A DNA stretch of 64,000 nucleotides from Asterias rubens (Eukaryota > Echinodermata > Asteroidea > Forcipulatida > Asteriidae), in NCBI RefSeq assembly GCF_902459465.1, contig NC_047065.1, positions 20,039,828 through 20,103,827 on the forward strand, written 5' to 3'. The notes beneath the pieces were generated by a model. That model did no database searches, was not told the DNA's origin, and saw only the letters and a program-made list of their open reading frames with translations. Of this stretch, positions 1 to 12,500 are shown in pieces (within the stretch, counting starts at the first letter, position 1; each line of letters opens with the position of its first letter). Both the position numbers and the translations under genes were made by a program.

Positions 1-982
1 TGCCATTCTGCACAACTCTGCCAAGCTCCCCAAGCAAACGAGCATGCATGTCGGCCATTAATTTGTCAGACTTTTGGCTGCGATATGGGTTGTGATCGGT
101 CAATACGTAATGGGGCAGGGCTTAATGAATCGGTCTATTTCTTGATTTGTGTAATTCATAATCATAGACGTTAAACCAAAGTTTGTATAAGAGAGATTGG
201 ATGTTGCCGTCTTGGGGTTTATATCCCTTTGTGGGAGTTTTCAGAGTTGTCTCGATATTTCAAACAAACTTTCAAAATGCTTTATGTCAGGCATGATATT
301 CTTCCTACTTTTGACTAATTTCCGTTTTTTTGTTTTGTTGTTGGAAAAAAAACAGAAAAATTGTGATTAAATTGCCGAAATAAAAGTCACCTGAAGCTTC
401 ACTACGTGTAGGTAAACACACAGGTTGCTCGTTTTGCTCTAAAAATAACAAGTGACTCACTGTCTTCCATGGACCTGGATTAACCATGCCTGATATGTAC
501 CAGTAAGCAGATAATTCTGCTAACCAACTTCTAGTCAAATTCTTGTACAAGATTTAATATGCAATGATGCGTTTCCCATTCCTCTCATAGTGTTTACTTG
601 GCACAGAAATTTATTTTTGGATTTAAATTGTTTGTAAAAAAGTACTATCATTTCAATTTACATTTCATTTAAATTGGTAAACTATCAAGTTTTGCCAAGT
701 GGAGTTTTTTCTTCTACTTTCCCTTTTTTAAAATTCACTTTAAATATTGTTGGTGCTAAATTAATATGAAGTTGAAATTGTACAACTTATTCGCAATTTA
801 TGTTTCCAGGTTTGGGATAAGAAGTTTTAAATTTTATCTGAATCTTGAGAGTTTAAACTTAAAGTTGAAATTATTTAAAGATTTATTCAGTCAATTTCCT
901 TTGTGATTTAAAATTACTTGACAAACATATTAGTCTTACTTTTCTGATTTAAAGGCAGCTGACCGCATACTTATGTTATACT
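1..982. other. No gene seen
   Basis: AT-rich sequence. A weak 81-codon frame on the minus strand (305-550) lacks family resemblance and splice support. Confidence 0.6.
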
Positions 983-1374
983 TAAAGGAACACGTTGCCT
1001 TGGATTCGACAAGTGGGTCTTTGAAAAGTGTTTGAAACTGCTTGTTATGAAAAGCATATGGTTAGATAAATAATATGAAAGTAGAATATAATGATCCACA
1101 CAAGTATCACTCAAAATTGCATGGTTTTCCTTAAACATCGTGAACTAACACAATCGGCCATTTTATGGAGTCATAATTTTGACTCCACAAAATGGCAGAC
1201 CATGTTTCTTTGCGACGTAAGAGGAAAACCGTGCAACTTCGAGGCATGTTTGTGTGCGGATCATTATATTCTACTTTTAAATTATCTATCTAACCAGATG
1301 CATTTCATAACAAATGATTTCAAATGCTTTTCAAAGACCAGCTCGTCCGATCCAAGGTAACGTGTTCCTTTAAT
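983..1374. repeat. Palindromic MITE family B
   Basis: Ends TTAAAGGAACACGTTGCCTT and the inverse AAGGTAACGTGTTCCTTTAA. The arms of about 190 bases meet at ACTCCACAAAATGGC / GCCATTTTATGGAGT. Confidence 0.8.
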
Positions 1375-1550
1375 GGTTTGAGGCATTGCATGGTGAGGTA
1401 TCAATGTATATTCGCTTTGCGGTAACACCATGTGTATACCTACTTTGATGTGTAGATTTTGTTCTTTGGGAACTAGGTCTTTTTATTTTACTGCCGCAGA
1501 GTAGATTTTGGAGTTCAGGAGACTACGTAGTTCTGTAATCAGCTGGCACT

Positions 1551-1771
1551 ATAGACCGTATTGAATATGAAGTCACCGTTCAAATATGTGCCCTACAACA
1601 TCTTACATGGCGTTTGTGTGGGTGTGTGTGTGTGCGTGTTTGTGTCGTAGAAATCAAACCGGGAATGCTGCGTGCTTCATTGATGTACGCGTTTTGGATG
1701 AGCGGACAGTTTGCCCTACAAGGTGGTGACTTTCATAGCAAAAAAGGGGTTATTCAATTCAATGCAGTCTT
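1551..1771. repeat. Short MITE with ATAGACC end (family E)
   Basis: ATAGACCGTATTGAATATGA at the left. Shares AAACCGGGAATGCTGCGTGC and TTTGCCCTACAAG with 4086-4287. Contains a GT-repeat insert. Confidence 0.6.
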
Positions 1772-2279
1772 AGTAACTAATTAGTCTCCTGGTTTTGTAA
1801 ACCTACTACATGCTTTCGACAGTAGCTAGTAGTAAAACATTTGTAGTAATTTGTTCAGGCAGTCTTGTTTTTGTTTTTTGTTTTTTTCTTCTTCTTTTTT
1901 TTCATTTTTCCTTCTTTAAATGCTTTGAAATAGCAGCAAGTTCGCCGTGCTATGTTGAATAATAGATACACTTATAGAAACTTCACTCAAGCTGCATACG
2001 GAAGAGTAACTCTGAATTGTGACTCTTTCTTGAAGTTGTAGGCCTATAAATGTAAGCTAATTATTATAGCTATGTATTAATTTATTACATACGTAGGCAT
2101 TGAAAAAAAAATTATTGTACAAACGTTTATTGATTACAGGTCCCTTTCCCCCCCCCCCCCCCCCCTACACCCTTCTCTTTGTTGAAAAAAACCTGGCTAG
2201 CACTTAATTTTGCGGCACCTCATTTCAAAAACAGGCACTTCTCGGAAATAATGAAGTGTCATTTTAATAATTGTTAGCT

Positions 2280-2674
2280 TAAAGACAGTGGACACTATTG
2301 GTAACTGTCAAAGACTAGTCTTCACAGTTGGTGTATCTCAACATATGCATAAAATAACAAACCTATGAAAATTTGAGCTCAAATGGTCGTCGAAGTTGCG
2401 AGATAATAATAAAAGAATCAACACCCATGTCAGTTTTGTCACACGAAGTTGTGTGCTTTTTTATGCTTGATTTCGAGACCTCAAATTCTAAACTTGAGGT
2501 CTTGAAATCAATTTTGAGGAAAATTACTTCTTTCTCAAAAACTACTTCACTTCAGAGGGAGCTGTTTCTCACAAATGTTTTATACAATCAACCTCTCCCC
2601 ATTACTCTTAATCAAGAAAGGTTTTATGATGATAATTATTTTGATTAATTACCAATAGTGTCCACTGCCTTTAA
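2280..2674. repeat. MITE family A (about 390 bp)
   Basis: Ends are TAAAGACAGTGGACACTATTGG and its inverse, ACCAATAGTGTCCACTGCC. The interior has TCTCAACATATGCATAAAAT and an inverted CTCAAATTCTAAACTTGAGG hairpin. The family recurs at least six times in the window. Confidence 0.8.
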
Positions 2675-2678
2675 AACT

Positions 2679-2970
2679 TACCTGGTAATGAGCAACGGAG
2701 AGTTGTTGATAGTATAAAATATTGTGAGAAATTTCTCCCTCTGAAGTAACATGGTTATTTCTCACTTCTCAAATAAAAGAAGCCTTTTATTATGCATCTG
2801 AAAGCACACAAATTTGTGCAACAAGGATGTTTTTTCTTTCATTATTTTCTTGCAACTTCGATGACACATTGAGTCCAAATTTTCACTGGTTTGTTATTTT
2901 ATGCATATGTTGGGATACACCAAGTGAGAATGCTGGTCTTTGACAATTACCCAACGTGACCAGTGCCTTT
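2679..2970. repeat. MITE family A relative, reverse orientation
   Basis: Reads GTATAAAATATTGTGAGAAA, then the complement of the family A left half (GGTTTGTTATTTTATGCATA). Its terminal motifs are diverged (GACCAGTGCCTTTAA). Confidence 0.65.
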
Positions 2971-3345
2971 AACGGGAATGTACACGTTTGGTAGTTGTCA
3001 AAGACCTGTCTTCTCACTTGGTGTATCCCAACATAAGCATAAAATCACAAGCCTGTGAAAATTTGAGCAAAATTGGACATCGAAGCTGGTAGAAAATTAT
3101 GAGAGAAAAAAAAACACCCTTGGACGAATTTGTGTGCTTTCAGATAGGAATAAAATACTTCTGGCTAGAAGTCTTTTATTAATTTAGTGAGAAACTACCT
3201 CTTTCTCAAAATCTATGCTACTTCAGCGGGAGCCAGTTCTCACAAAGTTTCATACTGTCAACAGCTATCCAATGCTTATTACCAAGTCAGTTTTTAAGTT
3301 AACATTTGTTTTGAGTAATTACCAAACGTGTGCCTTCCCTTTAAA
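2971..3345. repeat. MITE family A2 (GGGAAGG-end variant)
   Basis: Ends ACGGGAATGTACACGTTTGG and CCAAACGTGTGCCTTCCC. The interior resembles family A but has a ATACTTCTGGCTAGAAGTCT hairpin. Confidence 0.7.
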
Positions 3346-4085
3346 GTGAAGACAACTGTAACATCAGCCTTGATATCAATTTGATGTGCTGTCTGCAACT
3401 TTACAAGTTGAGAAATATATACCTGGGCCCACTGTTTATTAAGTGTTTGTCAAAAGTTCAATTTTTCATCTTTTTGATGAGCAAACAAATTTTTGAGTTT
3501 TGGCAGAAAAGTTACTGGTTTTGGTATGGATTATTTTTTTTTTTTTTTTTTTTTTTTTTTTCAATCACCTTCTGAAGAGATTTCCAGGGGTTCATTTTGT
3601 GAAAAGAAAACCTTTCTTAGTAAATAATCTGTTTTAAAAATTCCACTAGAGATTGTGCCTTTAGGCAAAGGCAAAACCCTGCATTTGACCCAATTCTCAA
3701 AAAGCAAGCTTTGGTATTCATTAAAAATCAACATTTTCTCATCTGAATCAAGAGAGTATATTTCTGTGTTTCTAAATCTCAATTGGTCTCAGTGGTCAAA
3801 TTTTGACCTTTTTATAGTTGTTGCCAAGAAATGTTGTCTTTTCATAAAATCTCACACAAGGGTCTATTAGCATGGGTCTGCTTACTTTAAGTGAAAACAC
3901 AGAACTTAAGGAAGCAGACAAATCTGTACTGGTAAGCAAGGACATTCTGCTTCATGCTAAGCATTCAAACAAGATTATCGCTGAACCCTCTAAGCAGAAT
4001 TCCATGGTAAGCAGGGACATGGTTGTTAAAGCCCATACAATTTTAATTTGTTAGCCCTTTTTCTTTTTTCTTGAATTATATTTCT

Positions 4086-4287
4086 ATATAGACCGTGTTG
4101 AATATGACGTCACGCGGCTCAAATATCTGACCTACAAGATGACGTATGTGCCTGCATGTGCTGTAAAAATTAAACCGGGAATGTTGCGTGCTGTGTGCTT
4201 CGATGATGTACGCGTTTGGACACGCATATTGTTTGCCCTACAAGATGGCGACTTTTCATAAAAGGGGTTTTTCAATATGGTCTATAT
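4086..4287. repeat. Short MITE family E
   Basis: Ends ATATAGACCGTGTTGAATAT and the inverse ATATGGTCTATAT; interior AAACCGGGAATGTTGCGTGC. Confidence 0.7.
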
Positions 4288-4531
4288 GAAAGTTTAATCA
4301 CTTTTACAATGTTCGTACTGTACAAATTTGAAGATAAAAATAAAACAATGAGAATAATTTTTGTTTGCGTCTGATTTATTTTTCAACTCGTTACATTTTT
4401 CAAACGTTGATAAGCACCAATTAAGCTTTGCTACTCATTAATGAATGGGCAATTGTTACAAACAACTGTTTAAGTTAAGTTTATCGTTTACATGACCCAT
4501 CTGTGAACATTCATATTGATAATTTCTAGTA

Positions 4532-4702
4532 AAAGGCACTGGACACCTTTGGACTCAATTTCTTATCGAAGTGGCAAGTCGAGAATAATGAAAGAAAAAA
4601 CTCCCCTTTTACACAGATTTGTGTGCTTTCTGATGCCTAGCTTCAAAAAATCTAAATTACCAACGAAAAATTGTTTAATTGACAAATGTGACCACTAGAT
4701 TT
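4532..4702. repeat. Short internally deleted family A MITE
   Basis: Starts AAAGGCACTGGACACCTTTGG and shares GAAGTGGCAAGTCGAGAATAA-like and TTTGTGTGCTTTCTGATGC segments. It ends GTGACCACTAGATTTTAA. Confidence 0.55.
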
Positions 4703-5003
4703 TAACAGGAGGGATGTCTGAGGTTAACAAACTAAATAAAAAAAAGATTTGAACAAAATGTTCTTCGTACTTTCTCTTTATTTATTATTACCAAAAATGT
4801 ACAAAGTTACAGGATATGTCTATGAAATAAATATGATTTAGGAAAACGGAAGAAAACATTGCACATAATCAATGTTCAATCCTTTCTAAACAGTTATACA
4901 ATTATTCATCAAACGGTAATTGATTTTTCCTCCATTCATTATCATCGCTGCTCATACATTGCCAATGTAGTGTAGTCGCTTTAAGTCGCGTGCCACATTC
5001 AAG

Positions 5004-5392
5004 ACACAGGACACGTTTGGTAGTCAAAGACCAGTCTTCTCACTTGGTGTATGTATCTCAACATACGCATAGAATAACAACCCTGTGAAAATTTGGGTTA
5101 AATTGGTCGTCGAAGTTGCGAGATAATGATGAAAGAAAAAAACACCTTGTCACACAAAGTTGTGTGCATCAGATGCTTGATTTCGATACCTCAAAATCTA
5201 AACTTGAGGTCTCGAAATCAAATTCGTGGAAAATTACTTATTTCTCAAAAACTACGTCACTTCAGAGGGAGCCGTTTCTCACAATGTTTTATACTATCAA
5301 GCTCTCCCCATTACTCGTTACAAAGTAAGGTTTTATGCTAATAATTAATTTGAGTATCAGAGTAATTACTAATAGTGTCAACTGCCTTTAAG
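5004..5392. repeat. MITE family A
   Basis: Ends CAAGACACAGGACACGTTTG and ACTAATAGTGTCAACTGCC. The interior is the same as the copy at 2280-2674. Confidence 0.78.
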
Positions 5393-5940
5393 CTTTGGCA
5401 CACGCTGTTGAGTTGTGGTAATCAGTTATACGAGTTCAGTTGTGAGCAAGAGTTTGTTCCAGCCATGGAGCAATGAAGTTAATTGAACAATAATTGTTAT
5501 AAACGTACAGCAATACTTGCGTCAGTCATTTTAGGGATTAGGACATAACGTACTAGGGTACAAATAGGAGGGAAATAAATTTTGCTCTTTGTCAAGTTAT
5601 GCAAGTTATGATGTACAATACAGCTTTTTCAGCATTTAGGCATAACTGCGCTCAAAAAAGCAGTAAGTTTCCACACATTACTGGTGAGAGCTGTTTTAAC
5701 AAATTCTGCAGTTAAAGAAACACGTTGACTTGGATCGGTCAGGTTGTTATTTTAAAAGCATTGAAGTCGTTTGTGATGAACTGCAAACTGTAGATAGATA
5801 ATTTCAAAGTAAAACATAATAATCAACACAAACATGCCTCAAAATTGCATGGTTTTCCTTTTACATTGCGAAGTAACATGGTAGGCCATTTTGTGGAGCC
5901 AAATGTTGACTCAAAAGGAAAACTGTGCAATTTTGTGGAA

Positions 5941-6293
5941 GTGTCGTGGCCGAGATGTTAAGAGCACCGAATTCAAACTCTGGTCTTTCTGATCAGCAGA
6001 GTGTGGGTTCGAATCCCCAGCCGTGACACTTGTTTCCTTAAGCAAGACACATAACCATTGCTTCGTCCTTCGGATGGGACGTAAAGCCGTTGGTCCCATG
6101 TGTTGTGTAAACGCAAGTAAAAGAACCCAGTGCACTTATCGACAAGAGAAGGGGTTCGCCCCGATGTTCCTGGCTGGATTGGCAGCATATTGCGCCACGG
6201 CACCTTGTAAACCATTACATGGTGCTTAAGGATTAGGTCTTATATCTCAAAAATTCGCCCCACTCCTTGCAGTAATAATATTATTATTACTTG
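5941..6293 (+). mobile_element. tRNA-derived SINE (family 1) nested in a MITE
   Basis: The head resembles a class II tRNA with A-box TGGCCGAGATGTTAAGAGC and B-box GGTTCGAATCC. The body follows (AAGGGGTTCGCCCCGATGTTCC) and the end is an ATT repeat. The left and right flanks rejoin into a family B MITE (5712-5940 and 6294-6416). Confidence 0.8.
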
Positions 6294-6337
6294 TGTGGAT
6301 CATTATAAAAAAATTGCTTTAAAAATATCTTTCTAAC

Positions 6338-6343
6338 TTTATT
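6338..6343 (-). terminator. Candidate SLC35C2 polyadenylation signal
   Basis: AATAAA on the minus strand, 101 bases past the stop codon. It lies in the remnant of a palindromic MITE. No other hexamer stands closer to the stop. Confidence 0.45.
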
Positions 6344-6443
6344 CATTTTATAACAAACGGTTTTAAATGCTTTTTAAAGACCAACTCGTCCGATCCAAGG
6401 CAATGTGTTCCTTAAATGTAACGTACACATATAACAACAAGTG

Positions 6444-6574
6444 CTATAATTGGGTAACGTGCATTCGTTTGGCAGTGAATATTTCTTCTTCATCATCATC
6501 GTTTGCTTCTCCATTCATCAGAAGCTGCTCCAGATCTGACTTTCCTGAAGTTCCGTTCCTTGTCTTGTCTTGGT
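6444..6574 (-). CDS. SLC35C2: SLC35C2 exon 8 (stop)
   Basis: It starts at acceptor cattcag|AC and encodes the cytosolic tail SDLEQLLMNGEANDDDEEEI, then FTAKRMHVTQL and TAG. Vertebrate SLC35C2 ends with a similar SPDLELLL...EEEEYF tail, which fixes both frame and terminus. Confidence 0.88.
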
Positions 6575-9500
6575 CTGAATGAAAAGTTTAACAGCCATTT
6601 AAAAACCGAGATATAGGGAACGTAAACAATGCGATTGATCTTAAAGCCATTGGACCCTTTCGGTACAGATAAAAATTTAAAAAGAATTCACAGATTTACA
6701 AATAACTTACAGGGGTTACAGAAGGTAAAGGTGAAAGATATCTCTTGAAATATTATTCCATGAAATGCTTTACTTTTTTAGAAAACATAAAAAATAACAA
6801 CAAATCTCGATATCGAGAATTATAGATTAATTTTAAGTACATGTCATGAAACGACGAAACGTGCGGAGACAAGAGTGGGTTTTCCAATTATTTTCTCCCG
6901 ACTCCGATGACCGATTGAGCCTAAATTTTCACAGGTTTGTTATTTTATACATAAGTTGTGATACACGAAGTGTGGGCCTTGGACAATACTGTTTACCGAA
7001 AGTGTCCAATGGCTTTAAAGGCAAAGTCAACCTTTGGTTTTTGGAACCATTCAATTAAATTCCATAAAACTTTGAATATCTGAGAAAATTTAATTTTCAA
7101 AGGTTGTTGCGTTTATTAGAAATCGCTGACAATCCGGATTGGTCATGTCCATGCATGAAGAATAATCCATAATTGGAGCCCACAGTATGACAAGCTTATC
7201 TGCCAGTAACAGTTCTCAGATTCAAATTTTGGGGGATATAAAAATTATATATTTTCGCATAACCACATTACGTCACAGTAAATTGTTTCCAAACATAAAA
7301 AAACATCCCCTTTTTAAAAGTTGCAAAGCCTTACTTTCACAAAATATATAAAAATATATAAAAAGGTTGTCTCTGTGGAAGTTTCGGCAGATGACACTTA
7401 TTTTCACATTTTAAGATAATAAAATTTCATGAAAAAGGCATGCAAAAATGTTTACAAATCATGTTTTTTAGTGCACTACCTTAAGTTCCGAAAAAACAAG
7501 TTATTCCCGTCCCCTTCAAAGAAAATTTCTTATCAAATTTCTTATTTCTTATCAAAGAAAATTTCTTATAAGACTGAGCCTGATCTCATAAAGCTGCTGA
7601 AACAGAAACTATTGCTTGAAAATTCTCTGCTAAGCAGCAATGAGCAGGATACCAGTCACAATTTGATATGACAAGGTAGTTTAGCTAGTAACCTTATTCT
7701 GATAAGCATTTGTTATGCTTAGCTACTTTTTGTGCTTAAGCAGCTCTATGAAAGTTGGCCCTTTTCTTATCAACAACCAATGCTCATTCTATCTTACCTT
7801 TTGATGCAACAGCTTTGAGGACAACATGCAGAGCAATACCAGCTAAACATACGACCATACCAATGACGTTAATCGGAGACATTTCGTCTCCATTGTACTC
7901 GGTGGCTAGATACAGTATACAAATTTCCTGCAGTAAAAAGTATAATAAAATAATAGCAGCATCCAGTTTGAGTCAACAAAATTATACAGCACAAATGTTT
8001 TTCTTCCAGGGCATTGAACTTTTACTTAAATTGCCATAATGATTCAATGTTAATAACATTGTTAAGTTTTAGATGGTTAGTTTTCTTTTAAGTTTAATTT
8101 CTTGACTTGTCAGGTTATGAATAATTATTAAATTAAATTATTCAATCAATTAACTTCATATTGAATACTGCTTATTTATCTATTTTCAAAACCCATGATT
8201 GTTACTTATTATTTATACATGTATTCTTTTTGTAGAGGCCAGATCCTGTACAAGCCTAGGCTTTCTGTCTGCGACCTCCCCATACTGTTATTAACTTCTT
8301 TAATTAGTTTTTCCCTTACATTGTACATGTACACATGGTATGGAAAATAAACCTGAAACCTTAAACCCGAGACCTTAACCCGCATTACTATTGACATCTT
8401 TTTTTGCTAAATATAACTGTATGTCACACAAACGTTCCACTACTATGATACCCAAGCCTACATTCGTATGGACTGTAAAAGGGGTAACCCTGTTTAAGCC
8501 CTAGGAGTAGGTGGCAATGGCCTCTGGAAAAAACAATTGTAGCCCACACCTTGAAGTGGCCTTCAGGCCTTGTGTGATCACCACAATCAATAGACCCCTC
8601 GCCAATTGCTACACAGAGGCTGAGCTCACATGCATGTTTTGACACACAGAAAACGGCTATCTTCCAATCATTTGCCATCTTTGACCCAAGTGAGGGCGCT
8701 AGCAAACCCCAGTGAGGGTGCTTTTTGAGTATGTGACGTCCAAGCAAGGGGTCTATACACACAAGTAAACATGAAGCTTAGATATGAATGCTTACACACA
8801 TACTGAAATTTGACACATTGCCTGACATCCGAGTACTGGAAGCTTCTATTTTCAGCATCAGAGTGCCATGAGCTATTGAACCCACCAGCAAACAATGGCT
8901 AGACAACTATATAATGTATGACATTTATACTGGCAACAAGCCTTTACATTCCAAGACTACTGCTTAGTAGGGATTTCTTGAGCAGTATTTTCCATGAAAC
9001 TAAACCCTGGTTCATACTTCCTGCAAATGCGAACGCGAAGCGAGCGTTGGCATCACAAAATTCGCAACGAATGTCGCAGCTGTATAGCTCGGGGCAACTC
9101 ACTTGGGAATATCGCTGCGAAAGGATAGTTGTGACGTCATATTCACGTCAACTTCGATTCGCATTCGCAGGAAGTATGAACCAGGCTTAAAGGAACACGT
9201 TGCCTTGGATCAGACGAGTTGGTCTATAAAAAGCATTTGTAACCTATTTTTATAAGATGCATATGGTTGGAAAGATTTTTTTAAAGTAGAATACAATGAT
9301 CCACACAAGTTTGCCACGAAATTGATGGTTTTCCTTTTACTGTGCGAACTAACACGGTCGGCCAGTCATGGGAGTAAAAAATTTGACTCCCATAAATGGC
9401 TGAACGTGTTAGTCGACGATGTAAAAGGAAAACCGTGCAATTTCGAGGCATGTTTGTGTGGATCATTGTATTCTACTTTGACAACATCTTTCTACACATA

Positions 9501-12500
9501 TGCATTTTTTAAAAAAATATTTACAAACGCTTTTCAAAGACCAACTCGTCCGATCCAAGGCAACGTGTTCCTTTAATTTCTGGTTGTATGTAACTCTATG
9601 GTCTCACCTTAAATATTCCAGAAATTGAAAGCGTGAGGCTGGATGTTCTGGAAAGTAATAAAAATTCGGAGAGAGCGAGCATAAACCCCAACACTGCTCC
9701 AATAAGGAGAGTGAACCACGTATGAAGGAAGACATTTATATCCTCATATCCTAGGAACAGCTTAGTGGAGGAAATGTGTACACCTGCAAGAAAAATGGAG
9801 GTTTTTATTTTAAAATATTTTGATACACGGCAGCAAAGTGCACCCGAAGCATCTGCATTCTATACCTTTTTACCAAAATGCCCCAAAAGCTTTAAAGGAA
9901 CACGTTGCCTTGAATCGGACGAGTTGGTTTTTGAAAAGCGTTTTGAACCGTTTGTTCTAAAATGCATATGGTTAGAAAGACGTTTTGAAAGTAGAATATA
10001 ATTATTCACACAAGTATGACTCGAAAGTGCACGGTTTTCCATTTACATCGCGAACTAACATGGTCGGCCATTTTTGGGAGTCAAAATTTTGACTCCCAAA
10101 AATGGCCGACCGTGTTTCTTCGCGACGTAAAAAGAAAACGGTGCATTTTCGAGGCATGTTAGTGTGGATTATTATACTCTACTTTTAAATTATCTATCTA
10201 ACCATTTGCATTTTATAACAAATGGTTCCAAACGCTTTTTAAAGACCAACTGGACCGAATCAAGGCAACGTGTTCCTTTAAGCAAAGGCCACGACCCGAA
10301 TTTACATTCTCCAATGATTCCCATGTTAACATAGTATCTATATTTCTTAAACAATACAAAATTTGGGGGTTTTCCAAATACTTTTACAATAAAAGTTTGT
10401 TTCGTTTCCAATAAAAACCAATGTCTGGGAGTATGGTGAATATACACAAAAATGGTATATATTTTTGATATACAAAATGCACAGTGCAGCATGACCTAAT
10501 TTCATGGCACTGTTGACAGTAGAATTCTGCTCTTATAGCTCATGGATACACTTGCTCTACAGGGTGTCGGAAGCTCAGAATACTGCCTTAAGTAGTGCCC
10601 TGAAATTTGGTCCTGGCTTGGCGCAATAATAGACTTGTTTATACCTTCTACAACCAGAGCAACGGGCATTAAGCCCAAAATCATGATGGGTTGAAGGTGG
10701 TATATCGTATCCACTGGATTTGTAAGACCTGGAGAAAAAAAAAGTAATTATATAGTATTATTTCAAATTCTCACAACAAACTCTAGCTTTATAGAAAACT
10801 TGCTAATGGTTTTAAAGGCACGAACTGAACACTATTGGTAATGACTCCAAATAATTATTAGCATAAAAACTTACTTGGCAAATAGCACTAGCAAAAAGTG
10901 TGAATTTGCTTTTTTAATGAATGGTGGACACTATAGGAGTGACCTGGGTAATCTTCTATGGCTGTATACTAACGGTGTAAGCAAAGGCGCTTGCAAAAGC
11001 AGGAAATTCTGCACTTACTTCAAGCGCATTTCACAAGTTAGCAAGGAATTGTGGCTAGTGCGCGAGTGACTCCATGTTACTAGTCATTCTTCGCTTACAC
11101 AGCTAGCGCATAAGGGTGATTGTAAGCGCAGAATTTGGTGGTCAGCAGAGCAAATGAAATTGGGCCTTGGTTGGTTTTGGTGCGTAAAGACCATTTAACC
11201 CAAAACTCGGCTCAGTTTACTAGAAAACATTGCTTAAACATTTTCTGCTGAGTAAAATAAGCAGGATAACAGTCACCGAGTGTACATGTGACATTATACA
11301 ATTGTTGCACGCTGTGACAGGATCCATTGCGTTTTGTACACCTGAGGGGGAAAATGGCACCCGAGGTGGAAATGGCACCTGAGGCGAAGCCGAGGGTGCC
11401 ATTAGCCACCGAGTGTGTACAAAACACACGGACCCCAGCCACAGCTAGCAATCATTGTTTTGTTATACCTTGGTAACATTGTTAGTTCTCTTCTCGAAGT
11501 TCTGTTGTCATCTTCAAACATGATTAAGACGGAGCACTGCATAGTTTAATCATGGTTGAATAAGCAGACAAACAGTTCAAATAACAAACAATTCATCACA
11601 TGTTCCCTCGAACCCGCGTGTGTTTCGTACAGGGCTGGAAATTGACCGACAGTGGGAACGATCAAGGTGATGTTCACCGGTGTACATCACTTTTCATGTT
11701 TCCCGGCGCGCTGTGCACTACGCGTAGCGCGCATCTTTAGCCATGATGCATGCCTATTTGTTGCACGGCACGTGATTGGTTCTCGACCAATCAAACTTCA
11801 CAATTTGTACAGAGGTATAACAATGTAGTTTGGCTGGTAACCTTATTCTTGTAAGCATAATTTTGTTGTGTGCTGAGCTGCTTTTTGTGCTTAAGCAGCT
11901 CTATGACATTGGGCACTCCTAATGGACCCTTCCCATGAAATACGCTAACTATATTCACGCATGCGTACAGACCCTGTTGGTTGGCAAACGCCATAGAGTT
12001 GTGCACTAAGCAGACGCGCAATCGCGTCTGCGTCACGCACCCATTAGCCGTGTACAAAACAGCGCGATGCTCCCTCATTTTGCCAACCAAAACGTTGGTG
12101 CGCACGCGCTATGTGCAATTTACATATTTCATGGGAAGGGTCTATAGTGTCACAGTGCTGTGCCCATCATTTCTCAACAATGTCTTCTTGGGTCAAAGTA
12201 CTTACCTAGTTCTTGATTCTGCGTAATAATCTGAGCACATGACCATCTGATTCCACTGATGACAGAGGCAGATATAACCATTATAAAACCTTCTGCGTTG
12301 AATTGAGTTGACTCAAACGTGAACAAGAACAAGCCACTGGCTATGAGAAGTACGATGACTATCTGACAACCATGCTGTCAATTTGAAACAAACAAAAATA
12401 ATATGGGTCAAACCAAAATTAATATTCTTTATCACCGATGCACATTTCCATCTGTTAAAGCCATTGTACACTTTCGGTACAGAAAAAGAAAAAAAAAAGT

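Larger units (their letters stand above)
5712..6416. repeat. Palindromic MITE family B split by a SINE
   Basis: Left arm 5712-5940 (AAAGAAACACGTTGACTTGG), right arm 6294-6416 (CGTCCGATCCAAGGCAATG). SINE family 1 sits between them. Confidence 0.8.
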
